Below are positions 33,157-41,764 of a stretch of 64,000 bases of DNA, in pieces. Location of the stretch: the NCBI RefSeq assembly GCF_052180255.1, contig NZ_CP197466.1:3720001-3784000 (forward strand). The letters are read 5' to 3'. Below the pieces are notes generated by a model. The model did not search any database, had not been told where the DNA came from, and was given only the letters and a program-made list of their open reading frames with translations. The stretch is from Paenibacillus_AM sp052180255. Its GTDB lineage: Bacteria; Bacillota; Bacilli; Paenibacillales; NBRC-103111. Position 1 is the stretch's first letter. Each line of letters begins with the position of its first letter. Both the position numbers and the translations under genes were made by a program.

Positions 33157-33157
33157 A

Positions 33158-34192
33158 TCATGGTTGTGGAAAATCTCTTTTGACCAACTTGTGATCAACA
33201 ATGACTTTATGTTCGACTTGTTTATTATTCATCACATCGATCAGCATCTGACATGCGCGGGAGCCAATCTCTTCTGCGTGAATCTCAATACTGGAGATAC
33301 ATAGGCTCGCATTAACGAAATAAGAGCTATTGTTAAATCCAGCGATTCTCACATCTCTTGGAACTTGAATACCCATACCCGATAATTGTTCGATAACAAA
33401 GCCACCGACTTGATCATCCAGCACAATAAGAGCGTCAGGCTTATCCTGTGAGGAAAACATACTCTTTAAACAAATCGAATTTTCCGTATACAGACTGTCT
33501 GTTAGAATGAAAGCTTCATTAATAGGTAGCTGATGCTCCTTAAGTGCTTTCTTATAGCCATTCAAACGATTCACCGTCACGACAGATTTTGTCGTTCCAC
33601 CTATAAAACCAATTCTTCGCTTTCCATTAGCGATTAAATAAGAAGTTAAATCTTTGGATGCTTGAAAGTTATCGTTATCGACACTGTAAACACCCGTTTC
33701 ATCTTCGTAACTACCGATTAACACGTACGGGAAGTGGGTTTTGCGTAAATACTCAATCCCTTCATCCTTTACCTTCGAACGCATGAGGATAATCCCATCA
33801 ACCTTCTTGCCATTGATGTATCGACCGATAGCATCCACTTCAGATACTTTATTGGTAGATATTAGAATATCGTAACCGCTTTCACTGGCTATCGTACATA
33901 TTCCCCGAAGAGACTCTTGAAAGAAAGAACCTGCATAAAAAGCCTCCGCATTCTGAATCGGCATCACGATCCCGATCGTCTTGGTCGATTTATTCGCCAA
34001 ACTTCTTGCTACTTCGTTCGGGTGATAGCCTAATTCTTTAATGATTTGATAAATCTTATCTTTCGTCTTCTGACTAATTCGCGGGTGATCCGAGAGTACT
34101 CGAGATACCGTGGATTTTGAAACCCCAGCGAGTTCAGCGATCGTCGAAAGGGTCGTATTTTTCGGCTCGATGCGAAGCGCCTCCTCTTCCAA
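33158..34192 (-). CDS. LacI-family transcriptional regulator of the maltose operon
   Basis: 344 residues if the TTG at 34192 is used. The helix-turn-helix is TIAELAGVSKSTVSRVLSDHP followed by the hinge NEVARSLANKSTKTIGIVMP and a periplasmic-binding-like sensor domain. The start is odd: GAGGAGG lies downstream of the TTG, and no ATG, GTG or TTG follows before the HTH; an ATC at 34171 sits 8 bases after that site and would give a normal-length N-terminus. Three palindromic operators lie just upstream, so it represses its own operon, with sugar or a phosphorylated product as likely inducer. Confidence 0.9.
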   Translation of the reverse strand: MEEEALRIEPKNTTLSTIAELAGVSKSTVSRVLSDHPRISQKTKDKIYQIIKELGYHPNEVARSLANKSTKTIGIVMPIQNAEAFYAGSFFQESLRGICTIASESGYDILISTNKVSEVDAIGRYINGKKVDGIILMRSKVKDEGIEYLRKTHFPYVLIGSYEDETGVYSVDNDNFQASKDLTSYLIANGKRRIGFIGGTTKSVVTVNRLNGYKKALKEHQLPINEAFILTDSLYTENSICLKSMFSSQDKPDALIVLDDQVGGFVIEQLSGMGIQVPRDVRIAGFNNSSYFVNASLCISSIEIHAEEIGSRACQMLIDVMNNKQVEHKVIVDHKLVKRDFPQP

Positions 34193-34215
34193 GTTATTCT
34201 AACTTCGAGTTTGTG

Positions 34216-34269
34216 CAACCGGTTGTTCTTTGTTGCGCAACCGTTTGCATAGTATTGTGCAACCGGTTG
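34216..34269 (-). promoter_or_regulatory. Three LacI-type operators phased at 22 bp
   Basis: CAACCGGTTG at 34216-34225, GCAACCGTTTGC at 34237-34248 and CAACCGGTTG at 34260-34269. Centres are 22 bases apart in each case, about two helical turns, so dimers would line up on one face. CG-centred palindromes of this form are typical LacI-family sites. Confidence 0.85.
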
Positions 34270-34352
34270 AACTAATTGTAGCACTCCACTTTTTAAAAGT
34301 AAATAGGAAGCGTATTCATAGGATACTGGTAAAATAATACTGGTACTTTAAC

Positions 34353-34379
34353 AAAAAAAACGCCCTCAAATGAAGGGCG
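34353..34379 (-). terminator. Terminator after the AHSA1-like gene
   Basis: Stem CGCCCT / AGGGCG followed by eight T on the minus strand. Confidence 0.9.
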
Positions 34380-34394
34380 AGCTCATCATCTATT

Positions 34395-34853
34395 TTACCA
34401 ACCAAAATCAATGGTCTTACCCGTCTCTGCATAGGTCTTGATGTTGCTGAGGATCATCCACCAGCTTTTCTCGGTATTTTCGAAGGAAGGGTGATTCTCT
34501 GTGAATTGATCGTTAATCAGGGTGAACTTGGTACAGCTCCCCACTTCCTCAAGTGTCATTGTAATCCGCGACTCTAATTCTGCATGATTCGGGTAATATG
34601 ACGGTCCAGGATGCTCAACACAACTGAACAACTTATTCGGCTCAAATGCCAAAATCGTCCCGTAGACATGAACTGTCTGATCTCCATCATTACCTGGGCC
34701 TACATATTGATAAGGCGCACCTGCTTCAAATGTAGATTCCAGATCGCATCCAAAAAAGAGTTTACGCGTTCCTTCCGGTGTAACGAGCGCATCCCATACG
34801 ACTTCTGGTTTGGCATTGATATAAAATTCATATTTCAAGTTCATTTCTTTCAT
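34395..34853 (-). CDS. SRPBCC/AHSA1-family protein
   Basis: 152 residues from the ATG at 34853, 8 bases after AAGGAG. The N-terminal pattern (FYINAKPEVVWDALVTPEGTRKLFFG) and C-terminal WWMILSNIKTYAETG match the activator of Hsp90 ATPase homolog 1-like family with a START-like cavity. Function in bacteria is generally unknown; ligand binding is likely. Divergent from an AraC-type regulator that may control it. Confidence 0.85.
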   Translation of the reverse strand: MKEMNLKYEFYINAKPEVVWDALVTPEGTRKLFFGCDLESTFEAGAPYQYVGPGNDGDQTVHVYGTILAFEPNKLFSCVEHPGPSYYPNHAELESRITMTLEEVGSCTKFTLINDQFTENHPSFENTEKSWWMILSNIKTYAETGKTIDFGW

Positions 34854-34983
34854 GTCCTCGGCTCCTTCGATATTCAAATACATGATTGTGATGTGCTACT
34901 ATTAGTTTATCTTCCATTTTTATTGGAGTCTTGTAAAAACGCGACAACGTTTCATCTTTTCAATCGAATAGGAGGAACTAATC

Positions 34984-35781
34984 ATGAATCCAACTTTCCC
35001 TATGCCGAGTATGGGCATCCTTAACCTGCAAACGAGTACACAAAAATTCTCACTCACGCGTCATGCTCCATCTGAGGATTTAAGTCCTTTCGTCAAGCAT
35101 TATTGGATCGTGAAATGGGATTTACGAGGACAAGAACCCTATCTCCAATATTCCGTGCCAAATCCTTGTGTGAATCTCATATTTGAGCCCCATCATTCTG
35201 CTTTTTATGGCCTTGCTAAACAAAAAAACGCAAAGCTTCTCCAAGGAAAAGCAAGCGCATTCGGCGTGAAGTTTAAACCCGGAGGCTTTTATCCTTTTGT
35301 AAAATGGCCTGTCTCCCGTCTAACGAATCGTTCAATCATGCTAACAGATGTGTTTCATGTGGATGCTGCTAAATTTGAAGCGACTCTCTTTTCCCAGGAA
35401 TCTGATCATGCTCAGATCAACCTTGTCGAAGATTTACTCCGCCGTCACCTTCCGCACCCTGATCCCACAACCGCTATGATTGATAAAATGGTAGAACGAA
35501 TTCATGAAGATCTGGACATCACAAAAGTAGACCAGCTATGCGAACTTTTTCAAATGAACAAGAGATCACTTCAGCGCATTTTTAACCAATATGTGGGTGT
35601 AAGTCCGAAATGGGTCATCAAGCTGTATCGCTTGCAAAATGCGGCAGAATCGATAGATCGCAGCTCCCGTCCCGATTTCCTCCAGCTCGCAACCGAACTT
35701 GGCTATTACGATCAATCGCATTTCATTAAGGACTTTAAGTCCATTGTCGGCCAGACGCCAGATGCCTATACGAAGCACTAA
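34984..35781 (+). CDS. AraC-family transcriptional regulator
   Basis: 265 residues, AGGAGG 8 bases before the ATG. The N-terminal sensor (FVKHYWIVKWDLRG, PNPCVNLIFE, GVKFKPGGFYPF) is the DUF6597-like type. The C-terminal AraC DNA-binding domain includes KRSLQRIFNQYVGVSPKWVIKLYRLQNA and the second helix-turn-helix DFLQLATELGYYDQSHFIKDFK. Divergent from the AHSA1-like gene. Confidence 0.93.
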   Translation: MNPTFPMPSMGILNLQTSTQKFSLTRHAPSEDLSPFVKHYWIVKWDLRGQEPYLQYSVPNPCVNLIFEPHHSAFYGLAKQKNAKLLQGKASAFGVKFKPGGFYPFVKWPVSRLTNRSIMLTDVFHVDAAKFEATLFSQESDHAQINLVEDLLRRHLPHPDPTTAMIDKMVERIHEDLDITKVDQLCELFQMNKRSLQRIFNQYVGVSPKWVIKLYRLQNAAESIDRSSRPDFLQLATELGYYDQSHFIKDFKSIVGQTPDAYTKH

Positions 35782-35793
35782 GCCAGGCAATTA

Positions 35794-36153
35794 TTACTTC
35801 AACACTTTGCGAACGGCATGCTCAACACGGTCTTTGGAAAGCGGCTTCACCAAAAAATCCATTGCACCGCTGTAAATTGCGTCAATAAGCATGTCTTTTT
35901 GTCCCATTGCTGTGCACATAATAACCTTTGCCTCAGGATGGCTGCGCTTAATCTCTTTTAACGCTGAAATTCCATCCATATCAGGCATTGTAATGTCCAT
36001 TGTCACAAGATCGGGCTTTAACTTGTCATATAAATTCACAGCTTCCTTCCCATTGCGGGCTTCAGCTACAACGTTCATACCCATACCTTCCAATATATCG
36101 CGCATGACCATCCGCATGAATGCGGTATCGTCTACTACCATGACTGCAGCCAT
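35794..36153 (-). CDS. cheY: Single-domain CheY-like response regulator
   Basis: 119 residues comprising only a receiver domain: acidic pair DD at 8-9, phosphoacceptor Asp53 in TMDITMPDMDG, Thr in MCTAMG and Lys in VKPLSKDR. A stand-alone CheY acts on the flagellar switch in chemotaxis, but no other motility genes are in the window, so the partner is uncertain. CheY typing rests on sequence style; another single-domain function is possible. Confidence 0.85.
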   Translation of the reverse strand: MAAVMVVDDTAFMRMVMRDILEGMGMNVVAEARNGKEAVNLYDKLKPDLVTMDITMPDMDGISALKEIKRSHPEAKVIMCTAMGQKDMLIDAIYSGAMDFLVKPLSKDRVEHAVRKVLK

Positions 36154-36261
36154 TTATGTTCAACTCCCTTTTTCAATCCAATTGCATACCCTCATTAAAA
36201 CAAATGCTTCTGAACAAAAAATGAACAAAAAAAGCAACTACCCAAAATTTCAGGTAGATGC

Positions 36262-37401
36262 CTATGCATAAGAGGACAATTTCCAATTGTCATACCAAGC
36301 GATCGTCTTCTGGCTTGGCGTAACATCTAGTTCATTTAGGACTAAGACTAGACGTTCGTACTGCTCTTCGACTGCTGCTTTGTCCTCTAATTGATCATAA
36401 ACTCTCATCAGTTCCAGATAACATGTTTCCTCATAAGGGTCCTGCTGCTGCACGCGCAGATACACCATCATCGACTCGTTCAAGAACTCTTGCTCCAAAT
36501 AATATTCACCAAGCAAATAGGCATGCTGTATCCACAGCTTTCTTAAACGCTGCCTCTCATGTTCCGCCCATAAATAATCGCAGTCGGATAAATAATCACC
36601 CGAATACATCTCTAGCAGCCTTTGATACGCATGGATATTATCGCTTGTTACTCCATCCAACTGCTTCAGTGCCTGTTCCCACTCTTCGGTATCGAGCCGT
36701 ACACGAGCTGCATCAAGTACGTATCCTTCCTTCATGCTCAGACTGTGAATATGTATATCCACACCGATTCGCTTCAAAGCTTGTCTGACCTGATAAATAG
36801 TCGTATATAGGTGCGTTGTTGCTTTGGGAATGTCATAATCCGGCCAGAGTAATTCAAATAAGACATCTTTACGCACAAGTTGACCTCGGTGATGGAGCAT
36901 ATAAGCGAATAGCTCCTGAGCTTTAGCTGTACGCCATTTAAGAATTACTGGTTCATGTCCTGACATTTCAATTTGCATCGTGTGCAAACATTTAAGTAGG
37001 ATCGAGTGTGGAGCAACTTCTTGTACTTCCGGATTATTAAGTATACTCATCTTCAGACGTTCTACGGTTCTTGTCAGCCGATCCCTTCGAATAGGCTTTA
37101 ACACGTAATCGAGCGCATACAGATCAAAAGCTTGAACTGCATACTCGTCAAAGGCCGTGACAAACACGATTTTGACAGCAGGATAAGTTTCTTGGATCAA
37201 CTCAGCCGCCTGTAAACCATAGATACCCGGCATATGAATATCGAGAAACACGACATCTGGCTGCAATCTACTTACCTCATCTATCGCTAAAGAGGAATCC
37301 ATATAAGACCCGATTACCTCTATGTCTGGTATTTCCTGCAACAACTTCCCAAGCTGCATCAACGCTAAATTTTCATCGTCTACTAACATCGCCCGTATCA
37401 A
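36262..37401 (-). CDS. Response regulator with BTAD (SARP-like) output domain
   Basis: 379 residues from a TTG at 37401 with GGGGTG 6 bases upstream; the longer frame to 37443 has no site. Receiver domain about 1-125 (Asp54 in VFLDIHMPG). A winged helix follows (WRTAKAQELFAYMLHHRG, VRKDVLFELLWPD), then a bacterial transcriptional activation domain of TPR-like helices to the end. This arrangement is common in Paenibacillus. It lies 60 bases after a kinase gene and may be a second output of that kinase. Confidence 0.9.
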   Translation of the reverse strand: MIRAMLVDDENLALMQLGKLLQEIPDIEVIGSYMDSSLAIDEVSRLQPDVVFLDIHMPGIYGLQAAELIQETYPAVKIVFVTAFDEYAVQAFDLYALDYVLKPIRRDRLTRTVERLKMSILNNPEVQEVAPHSILLKCLHTMQIEMSGHEPVILKWRTAKAQELFAYMLHHRGQLVRKDVLFELLWPDYDIPKATTHLYTTIYQVRQALKRIGVDIHIHSLSMKEGYVLDAARVRLDTEEWEQALKQLDGVTSDNIHAYQRLLEMYSGDYLSDCDYLWAEHERQRLRKLWIQHAYLLGEYYLEQEFLNESMMVYLRVQQQDPYEETCYLELMRVYDQLEDKAAVEEQYERLVLVLNELDVTPSQKTIAWYDNWKLSSYA

Positions 37402-37461
37402 TTTTGTCACCCCATTACTTATATCGGAATGCAATCTTATCAATTGTATCTATTGTTAGGT

Positions 37462-39198
37462 CTAATCTAATAATCGTGGAAATTTCAAAATAATTTTGGT
37501 ACCTGAACCTACGCCGGATATCACTTGGATCACGCCCTGATGAGCGTCGACGATTGCCTTGGCAATACTCATACCCAGTCCAGCACCGTCAATACCTTCT
37601 TCTGTATTGGTTCCACGATAGTAGCGTTCGAACAAGTTACGCTTCGTCTCCTCATCCATTCCAATTCCGTTGTCTTCGACGTATATAACCGCATGGCTCA
37701 CTTCCACTTCGGTCCTTACAATAATTTGTGTGCCGGCCGGATTATGCTTAACTGCATTCATAATCAGATTGTCCAGCATCCGACGAAACCAATGGGTATT
37801 GGCCTTCACAAACAAATCATCTTCATACTCTTCAAATATAAAATCTACCTGCTGAATGGTTGCATCGTTCACATATCGGAGAACAGCGCGTCGAACGAAT
37901 TCATTCAGTTCAATGCTTTCTTGCATTTGGACCGTATTATTTTTTAATTGAAACGTTAGGGAGAAGTCTTGCAGCAATTCCACCATATAATCGCCTTTTC
38001 CTCGAATCATACTCCCCATTTCCTTTAATTCCTTTTCCGTAAAGGTAAATTGACCGCTTTCCAGCAAATGCCCGTAACCTTGTATCGTCGCAAGTGGTGT
38101 TCGAAGATCATGGGATATGCCAGTCATCCACTCTTCTCTTGTCTTTTCCAGACGAACACGTTCCTTCTCGGAAGTCTCTAGTTTAGCTGCCATGTCATAA
38201 AATCCGTCAATGACTTCTTTATATAAGCGATAGCGCATGCGAAGTTTGCCATTTTTTCGAAATACTTTTTTTCGATCTTTATCTGGCAATGCTTCGTGAT
38301 AATGACCTTGCCCCATTCGTTCAAACCAGTCAGTAAAAAGTAACAAAGGCTGGCCGTAGCGATAACCGTTCCAAGTCGCGAAAGCAAGAGTCAACAGCAG
38401 CAAACCTCCACCTAAGTATATTAAGCCTAGAATGAAATCATTTAGAATCGCCTGTTTGGCTACATCACGTTGTTCCTTCCTATTATGCAAAATCCAGGTG
38501 TTTCCCGACTGATTGTCAAAATAAACGGCAATATCGGAAATATGCAGGGCCGGCTCCACGCGCATGGAGATGAGCTCAAGTGGACGATAAGGTTCTTGGC
38601 GCTTTGCAGCTCCAAGCGATTGAACGACTTTACCCTCTGAATCGACAATCTCTATATATTGCTCGGACTTTCTGATCTGTGATTCTAGAGTTACCATGGA
38701 TTGCGAACTTATCCTTCCGTTCTCTCCATAAGATTGGAACCAATCTTCCAGCTTATCCACGCCTTCATCCTCTAAGCCAAGCATATAAAAGTACGGTTTA
38801 TCCATTGTTTCAAGATAGGTCATGATCCGAAACGACCCCATTCGGCCCTTCTCCTCGATTTGAAGAAGTTCCGTCGCTCCATAGGAAGTCTTCAATCCAT
38901 CAGGCACATTCGATGAAAAGACAACCTTACCTTCCGCATCAACGATTTGGAGCCAACAACCTGATTTTTTAAGTTGATCCGTCCACCGTGCTGGTACTTT
39001 TGCACGATTTTCTTCAAAAATTGTTTCCGTTGCTATATTCGATACGGCTCCAATTGGGAATGTCTTTTTTAAATCCTTATTTACTAAATTTTGAAGAATT
39101 AAGAGCGAGGCAGCAAGTAAGGTGACCACGACAAACACCCACAGGAAAAAAAATTGTGCTGTAAAATGAACAGCTATCCTTCTTCGGATTCGGCTCAT
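37462..39198 (-). CDS. Sensor histidine kinase
   Basis: 578 residues. Helices at about 15-38 and 258-280 flank a long extracellular sensor region of about 220 residues. HisKA box GISHDLRTPLATI has its His near residue 363; N-box NLIMNAVKHNPAG, and G-boxes VEDNGIGM and DGAGLGMSI are intact. It overlaps the OmpR regulator by 4 bases (ATGA). Arrangement resembles B. subtilis YrkQ. Signal unknown. Confidence 0.93.
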   Translation of the reverse strand: MSRIRRRIAVHFTAQFFFLWVFVVVTLLAASLLILQNLVNKDLKKTFPIGAVSNIATETIFEENRAKVPARWTDQLKKSGCWLQIVDAEGKVVFSSNVPDGLKTSYGATELLQIEEKGRMGSFRIMTYLETMDKPYFYMLGLEDEGVDKLEDWFQSYGENGRISSQSMVTLESQIRKSEQYIEIVDSEGKVVQSLGAAKRQEPYRPLELISMRVEPALHISDIAVYFDNQSGNTWILHNRKEQRDVAKQAILNDFILGLIYLGGGLLLLTLAFATWNGYRYGQPLLLFTDWFERMGQGHYHEALPDKDRKKVFRKNGKLRMRYRLYKEVIDGFYDMAAKLETSEKERVRLEKTREEWMTGISHDLRTPLATIQGYGHLLESGQFTFTEKELKEMGSMIRGKGDYMVELLQDFSLTFQLKNNTVQMQESIELNEFVRRAVLRYVNDATIQQVDFIFEEYEDDLFVKANTHWFRRMLDNLIMNAVKHNPAGTQIIVRTEVEVSHAVIYVEDNGIGMDEETKRNLFERYYRGTNTEEGIDGAGLGMSIAKAIVDAHQGVIQVISGVGSGTKIILKFPRLLD

Positions 39199-39908
39199 GT
39201 GTTCTTTTCCTTCATTAATTTATAACCTAGCCCGCGAACAGTAACCAAATATTTGGGCTCACTTGGGTCTGTTTCAATACGCTCACGGATCTTGCGAACA
39301 TGCACCATAACCGTGCTGTCATCACCAACGCCATCAATGCCCCAAACAGCCTCATACAGCTGCGATTTAGAGAAAACAATATTCGGATGTTTGCACAAAT
39401 AGAGCAGCAATTGATAAACCTGGGCAGGACAAGAAACGGGCTCATCTTCGACCAACACCTCTCCCGCTTCTTCGTTCACTGTAAAATGTCCAAAGTCGTA
39501 CAGAATAGGAGTCTCCACTCTTCTAGCTATTGTCGGCACAATGCCTCTGCGCAGCCTCGCCTTAATTCGAGCCGCCACCTCTAGAGGATTAAACGGTTTC
39601 GTTACATAATCATCTCCACCTGTCGCAAAACCAGTCAGCACGTCTAGATCCGAGGTTCTGGCTGTTATATAGATGAGATGAGCGTCAGATAACTCTCTGA
39701 TTTTGGGACACAATTCGAACCCGGTTTGATCCGGAAGCATGACATCAAGCAGAACAATATCCGCTCCATATTTGTTTAGAAGCCGTAATGCCTCCTGCGC
39801 AGTACCTGCCGTATAAATATGGTTGAATCCTTCTTTGCGCAATACCATTTCGAGCATTTGCAAGATGGATTTCTCATCGTCGATCAGTAATATTTTTGCG
39901 TTATACAT
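39195..39908 (-). CDS. OmpR/PhoB-family response regulator
   Basis: 237 residues: receiver with Asp55 in LLDVMLPD and Lys in VTKPFNPLE, then a winged-helix output (SKSQLYEAVWG, STVMVHVRKIRERIE, TVRGLGYKL). First gene of the regulator-kinase pair; divergent from the DUF418 gene, whose promoter region carries 22-base spaced direct repeats suited to OmpR-type binding. Confidence 0.95.
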   Translation of the reverse strand: MYNAKILLIDDEKSILQMLEMVLRKEGFNHIYTAGTAQEALRLLNKYGADIVLLDVMLPDQTGFELCPKIRELSDAHLIYITARTSDLDVLTGFATGGDDYVTKPFNPLEVAARIKARLRRGIVPTIARRVETPILYDFGHFTVNEEAGEVLVEDEPVSCPAQVYQLLLYLCKHPNIVFSKSQLYEAVWGIDGVGDDSTVMVHVRKIRERIETDPSEPKYLVTVRGLGYKLMKEKNT

Positions 39909-39986
39909 CTTATCCCTCCCTGCCTATCCTACCTACATCTATTCTACCAAATCTTTCTTAACTCCAGCTAAACAGGCAAGATTCAT

Positions 39987-40024
39987 GTTTAGGAAACATT
40001 AAGATAACGTTTAGAAGCCCTTTA
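39987..40024. promoter_or_regulatory. Direct-repeat operator between the OmpR regulator and the DUF418 gene
   Basis: GTTTAGGAAACATTAA (39987) and GTTTAGAAGCCCTTTAA (40009) start exactly 22 bases apart. OmpR-family regulators bind tandem repeats of this kind. Control of the DUF418 gene is inferred. Confidence 0.5.
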
Positions 40025-40060
40025 ACCTGTGCGATTACAATCAAGCTGAGGTGAGAAAAC

Positions 40061-41260
40061 ATGGGTATACAAAACAAACGAAATGGTATGATCGATGGTT
40101 TAAGGGGATTTAGTTTACTAGGTATATTAATGGCCAACATGCTGATATTCCAATATGGTCTATGGGGAAAAGAGAAGATGGAGCTTTTCGGCATCTCTAA
40201 ACCCGATACCCTCTTTCACCATTTACTAACCGTATTAATTGAGAGCAGCTTTATGCCGATTTTCACATTTATGTTCGGTTACGGCATGATCAAAATGATG
40301 GAAAGCCTAGAGTCACGAGGATTGAAGCCAAAGCGCTATTTATCTCGCCGGTTTCTTTTACTCCTTGCTATAGGTGCACTCCATTCTCATTTTTTATGGG
40401 AAGGCGACATCTTATTTTTTTATGGCATTATGGGATTTTTTCTACTTCTATTTATGAAAAGGAAACCCAAAACAATTCTTATTTGGGGGGTTGTATTACT
40501 CTCAATAATCAGCTTAATGGGGCTCGCACCTAAAGAAGAAAATGATCCGGCTGCGATAGCAGAGCAGACTCGAATGGAAGCCTATGTGAAACAGTCGATC
40601 ATCGTCAACGGAACAGGTACGTATGAGGAAATTAAACATTTTCGAAATAACGAAGATCCTCTTGGCATGCCTAACTATATGCTCGTTACCGTACTTTTCA
40701 TCGCTCCATTCATGAGTGCTCCGATGTTTCTGTTCGGGATGTATGCTGCCAAGAAACGATGGTTCGAGAAACTGGAAGATGAACGTGCCTCGTATCGTTT
40801 CAAAATGCTCATCTTTCTGCTAACAGGTCTTATACTGAAATCATTGAAGTTTATTCTCCCTGGTTATTGGTGGAGTGGCATTGGTGGGATGTGCGGTGGG
40901 AATCTACTTGCCCTTGGTTACATTTTCGGATTTGTCTGGCTCTTCTCAAGAACAAAATCTTCAACTTGGCTGATGCGATTCCAAGCAGTTGGAAAGCTAT
41001 CACTAACGAATTACCTCATGCATACCGTCATCTGTACAACAATTTTCTATGGCTACGGTTTTGGTAGGTTCGGGAAATTGGGGGTACTCGCAGGATGCGG
41101 GCTCGCGATGTCTATTTATGCCGTTCAACTTTTCATCAGCCCACTGTATTTGACCCGTTTTCGTGTTGGACCCATCGAACAGCTTCTACGGATGTGGACT
41201 TACTTTTCTATCACAGGTAAACCTAAGCCGCGCAAAGATAACAAAACAATTGCTGCATAA
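40061..41260 (+). CDS. DUF418/YeiB-family membrane protein
   Basis: 399 residues with about 9-10 membrane segments. N-terminal signature RNGMIDGLRGFSLLGILMANM and C-terminal FQAVGKLSLTNYLMHTVICTTIFYG typify DUF418. GAGGTGAG 6 bases before the ATG. B. subtilis YrkO of the same family lies by the YrkPQ two-component system; this locus has the same arrangement. Transport or acyltransfer function unknown. Confidence 0.9.
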   Translation: MGIQNKRNGMIDGLRGFSLLGILMANMLIFQYGLWGKEKMELFGISKPDTLFHHLLTVLIESSFMPIFTFMFGYGMIKMMESLESRGLKPKRYLSRRFLLLLAIGALHSHFLWEGDILFFYGIMGFFLLLFMKRKPKTILIWGVVLLSIISLMGLAPKEENDPAAIAEQTRMEAYVKQSIIVNGTGTYEEIKHFRNNEDPLGMPNYMLVTVLFIAPFMSAPMFLFGMYAAKKRWFEKLEDERASYRFKMLIFLLTGLILKSLKFILPGYWWSGIGGMCGGNLLALGYIFGFVWLFSRTKSSTWLMRFQAVGKLSLTNYLMHTVICTTIFYGYGFGRFGKLGVLAGCGLAMSIYAVQLFISPLYLTRFRVGPIEQLLRMWTYFSITGKPKPRKDNKTIAA

Positions 41261-41263
41261 AAA

Positions 41264-41303
41264 AATAACCAGCTGCGGTATATGCTACATGCAGCTGGTT
41301 ATT
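41264..41303. terminator. Bidirectional terminator
   Basis: Perfect 13-base stem AATAACCAGCTGC / GCAGCTGGTTATT between convergent genes. Confidence 0.95.
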
Positions 41304-41323
41304 ACCTGTTTATCAGATCGTCT

Positions 41324-41683
41324 TTATTCAAACGTTGTATGTTTAGCCTTCCATTTTTCAAGTGCAATGATCAACCAAAATGAGTAAATCCCAATGGTAA
41401 TAATGCATAACAACCACCATTTAATCCAATTACCGAATAGTCCTACAGCTGTACCTTCAAATTTTAATCTACGTCCTTCAACAACCGTATGTTCAATCTT
41501 CCAACGGTAATTCATAACCAATGCCCAAGGATAACAAATTCCTAAGGTTACACATGTCACCAGAATTCCTAGAATATTTACTCCGATTAAACTAAGCAAT
41601 CCACCATCAAAATAAGACTTTCCACTATACGCTTGCGCCATGTTGAGATTTACATTGATGTTCGCCGATGATTCCAATATCAT
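41324..41683 (-). CDS. DUF898/YjgN-like small membrane protein
   Basis: 119 residues from the ATG at 41683 (GAGAG 6 bases upstream). Two hydrophobic segments, about 28-50 and 85-108, with motifs SYFDGG, ICYPWALVMNYRW and GIYSFW typical of the YjgN/DUF898 half-unit. Function unknown. Confidence 0.75.
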   Translation of the reverse strand: MILESSANINVNLNMAQAYSGKSYFDGGLLSLIGVNILGILVTCVTLGICYPWALVMNYRWKIEHTVVEGRRLKFEGTAVGLFGNWIKWWLLCIITIGIYSFWLIIALEKWKAKHTTFE

Positions 41684-41764
41684 CACTCACTCTCATTCAT
41701 TTTATAGAAAGATTCAACAAATTTTTACAAATTCCTTCAAAATATGAAAAAAAACATATAATCT

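Noticed and set aside
34211..34270. CRISPR-like repeats near 34.2 kb
   Set aside because: The three repeats are 10-base palindromes at 22-base spacing in front of a LacI gene, which fits operators and not a CRISPR array.
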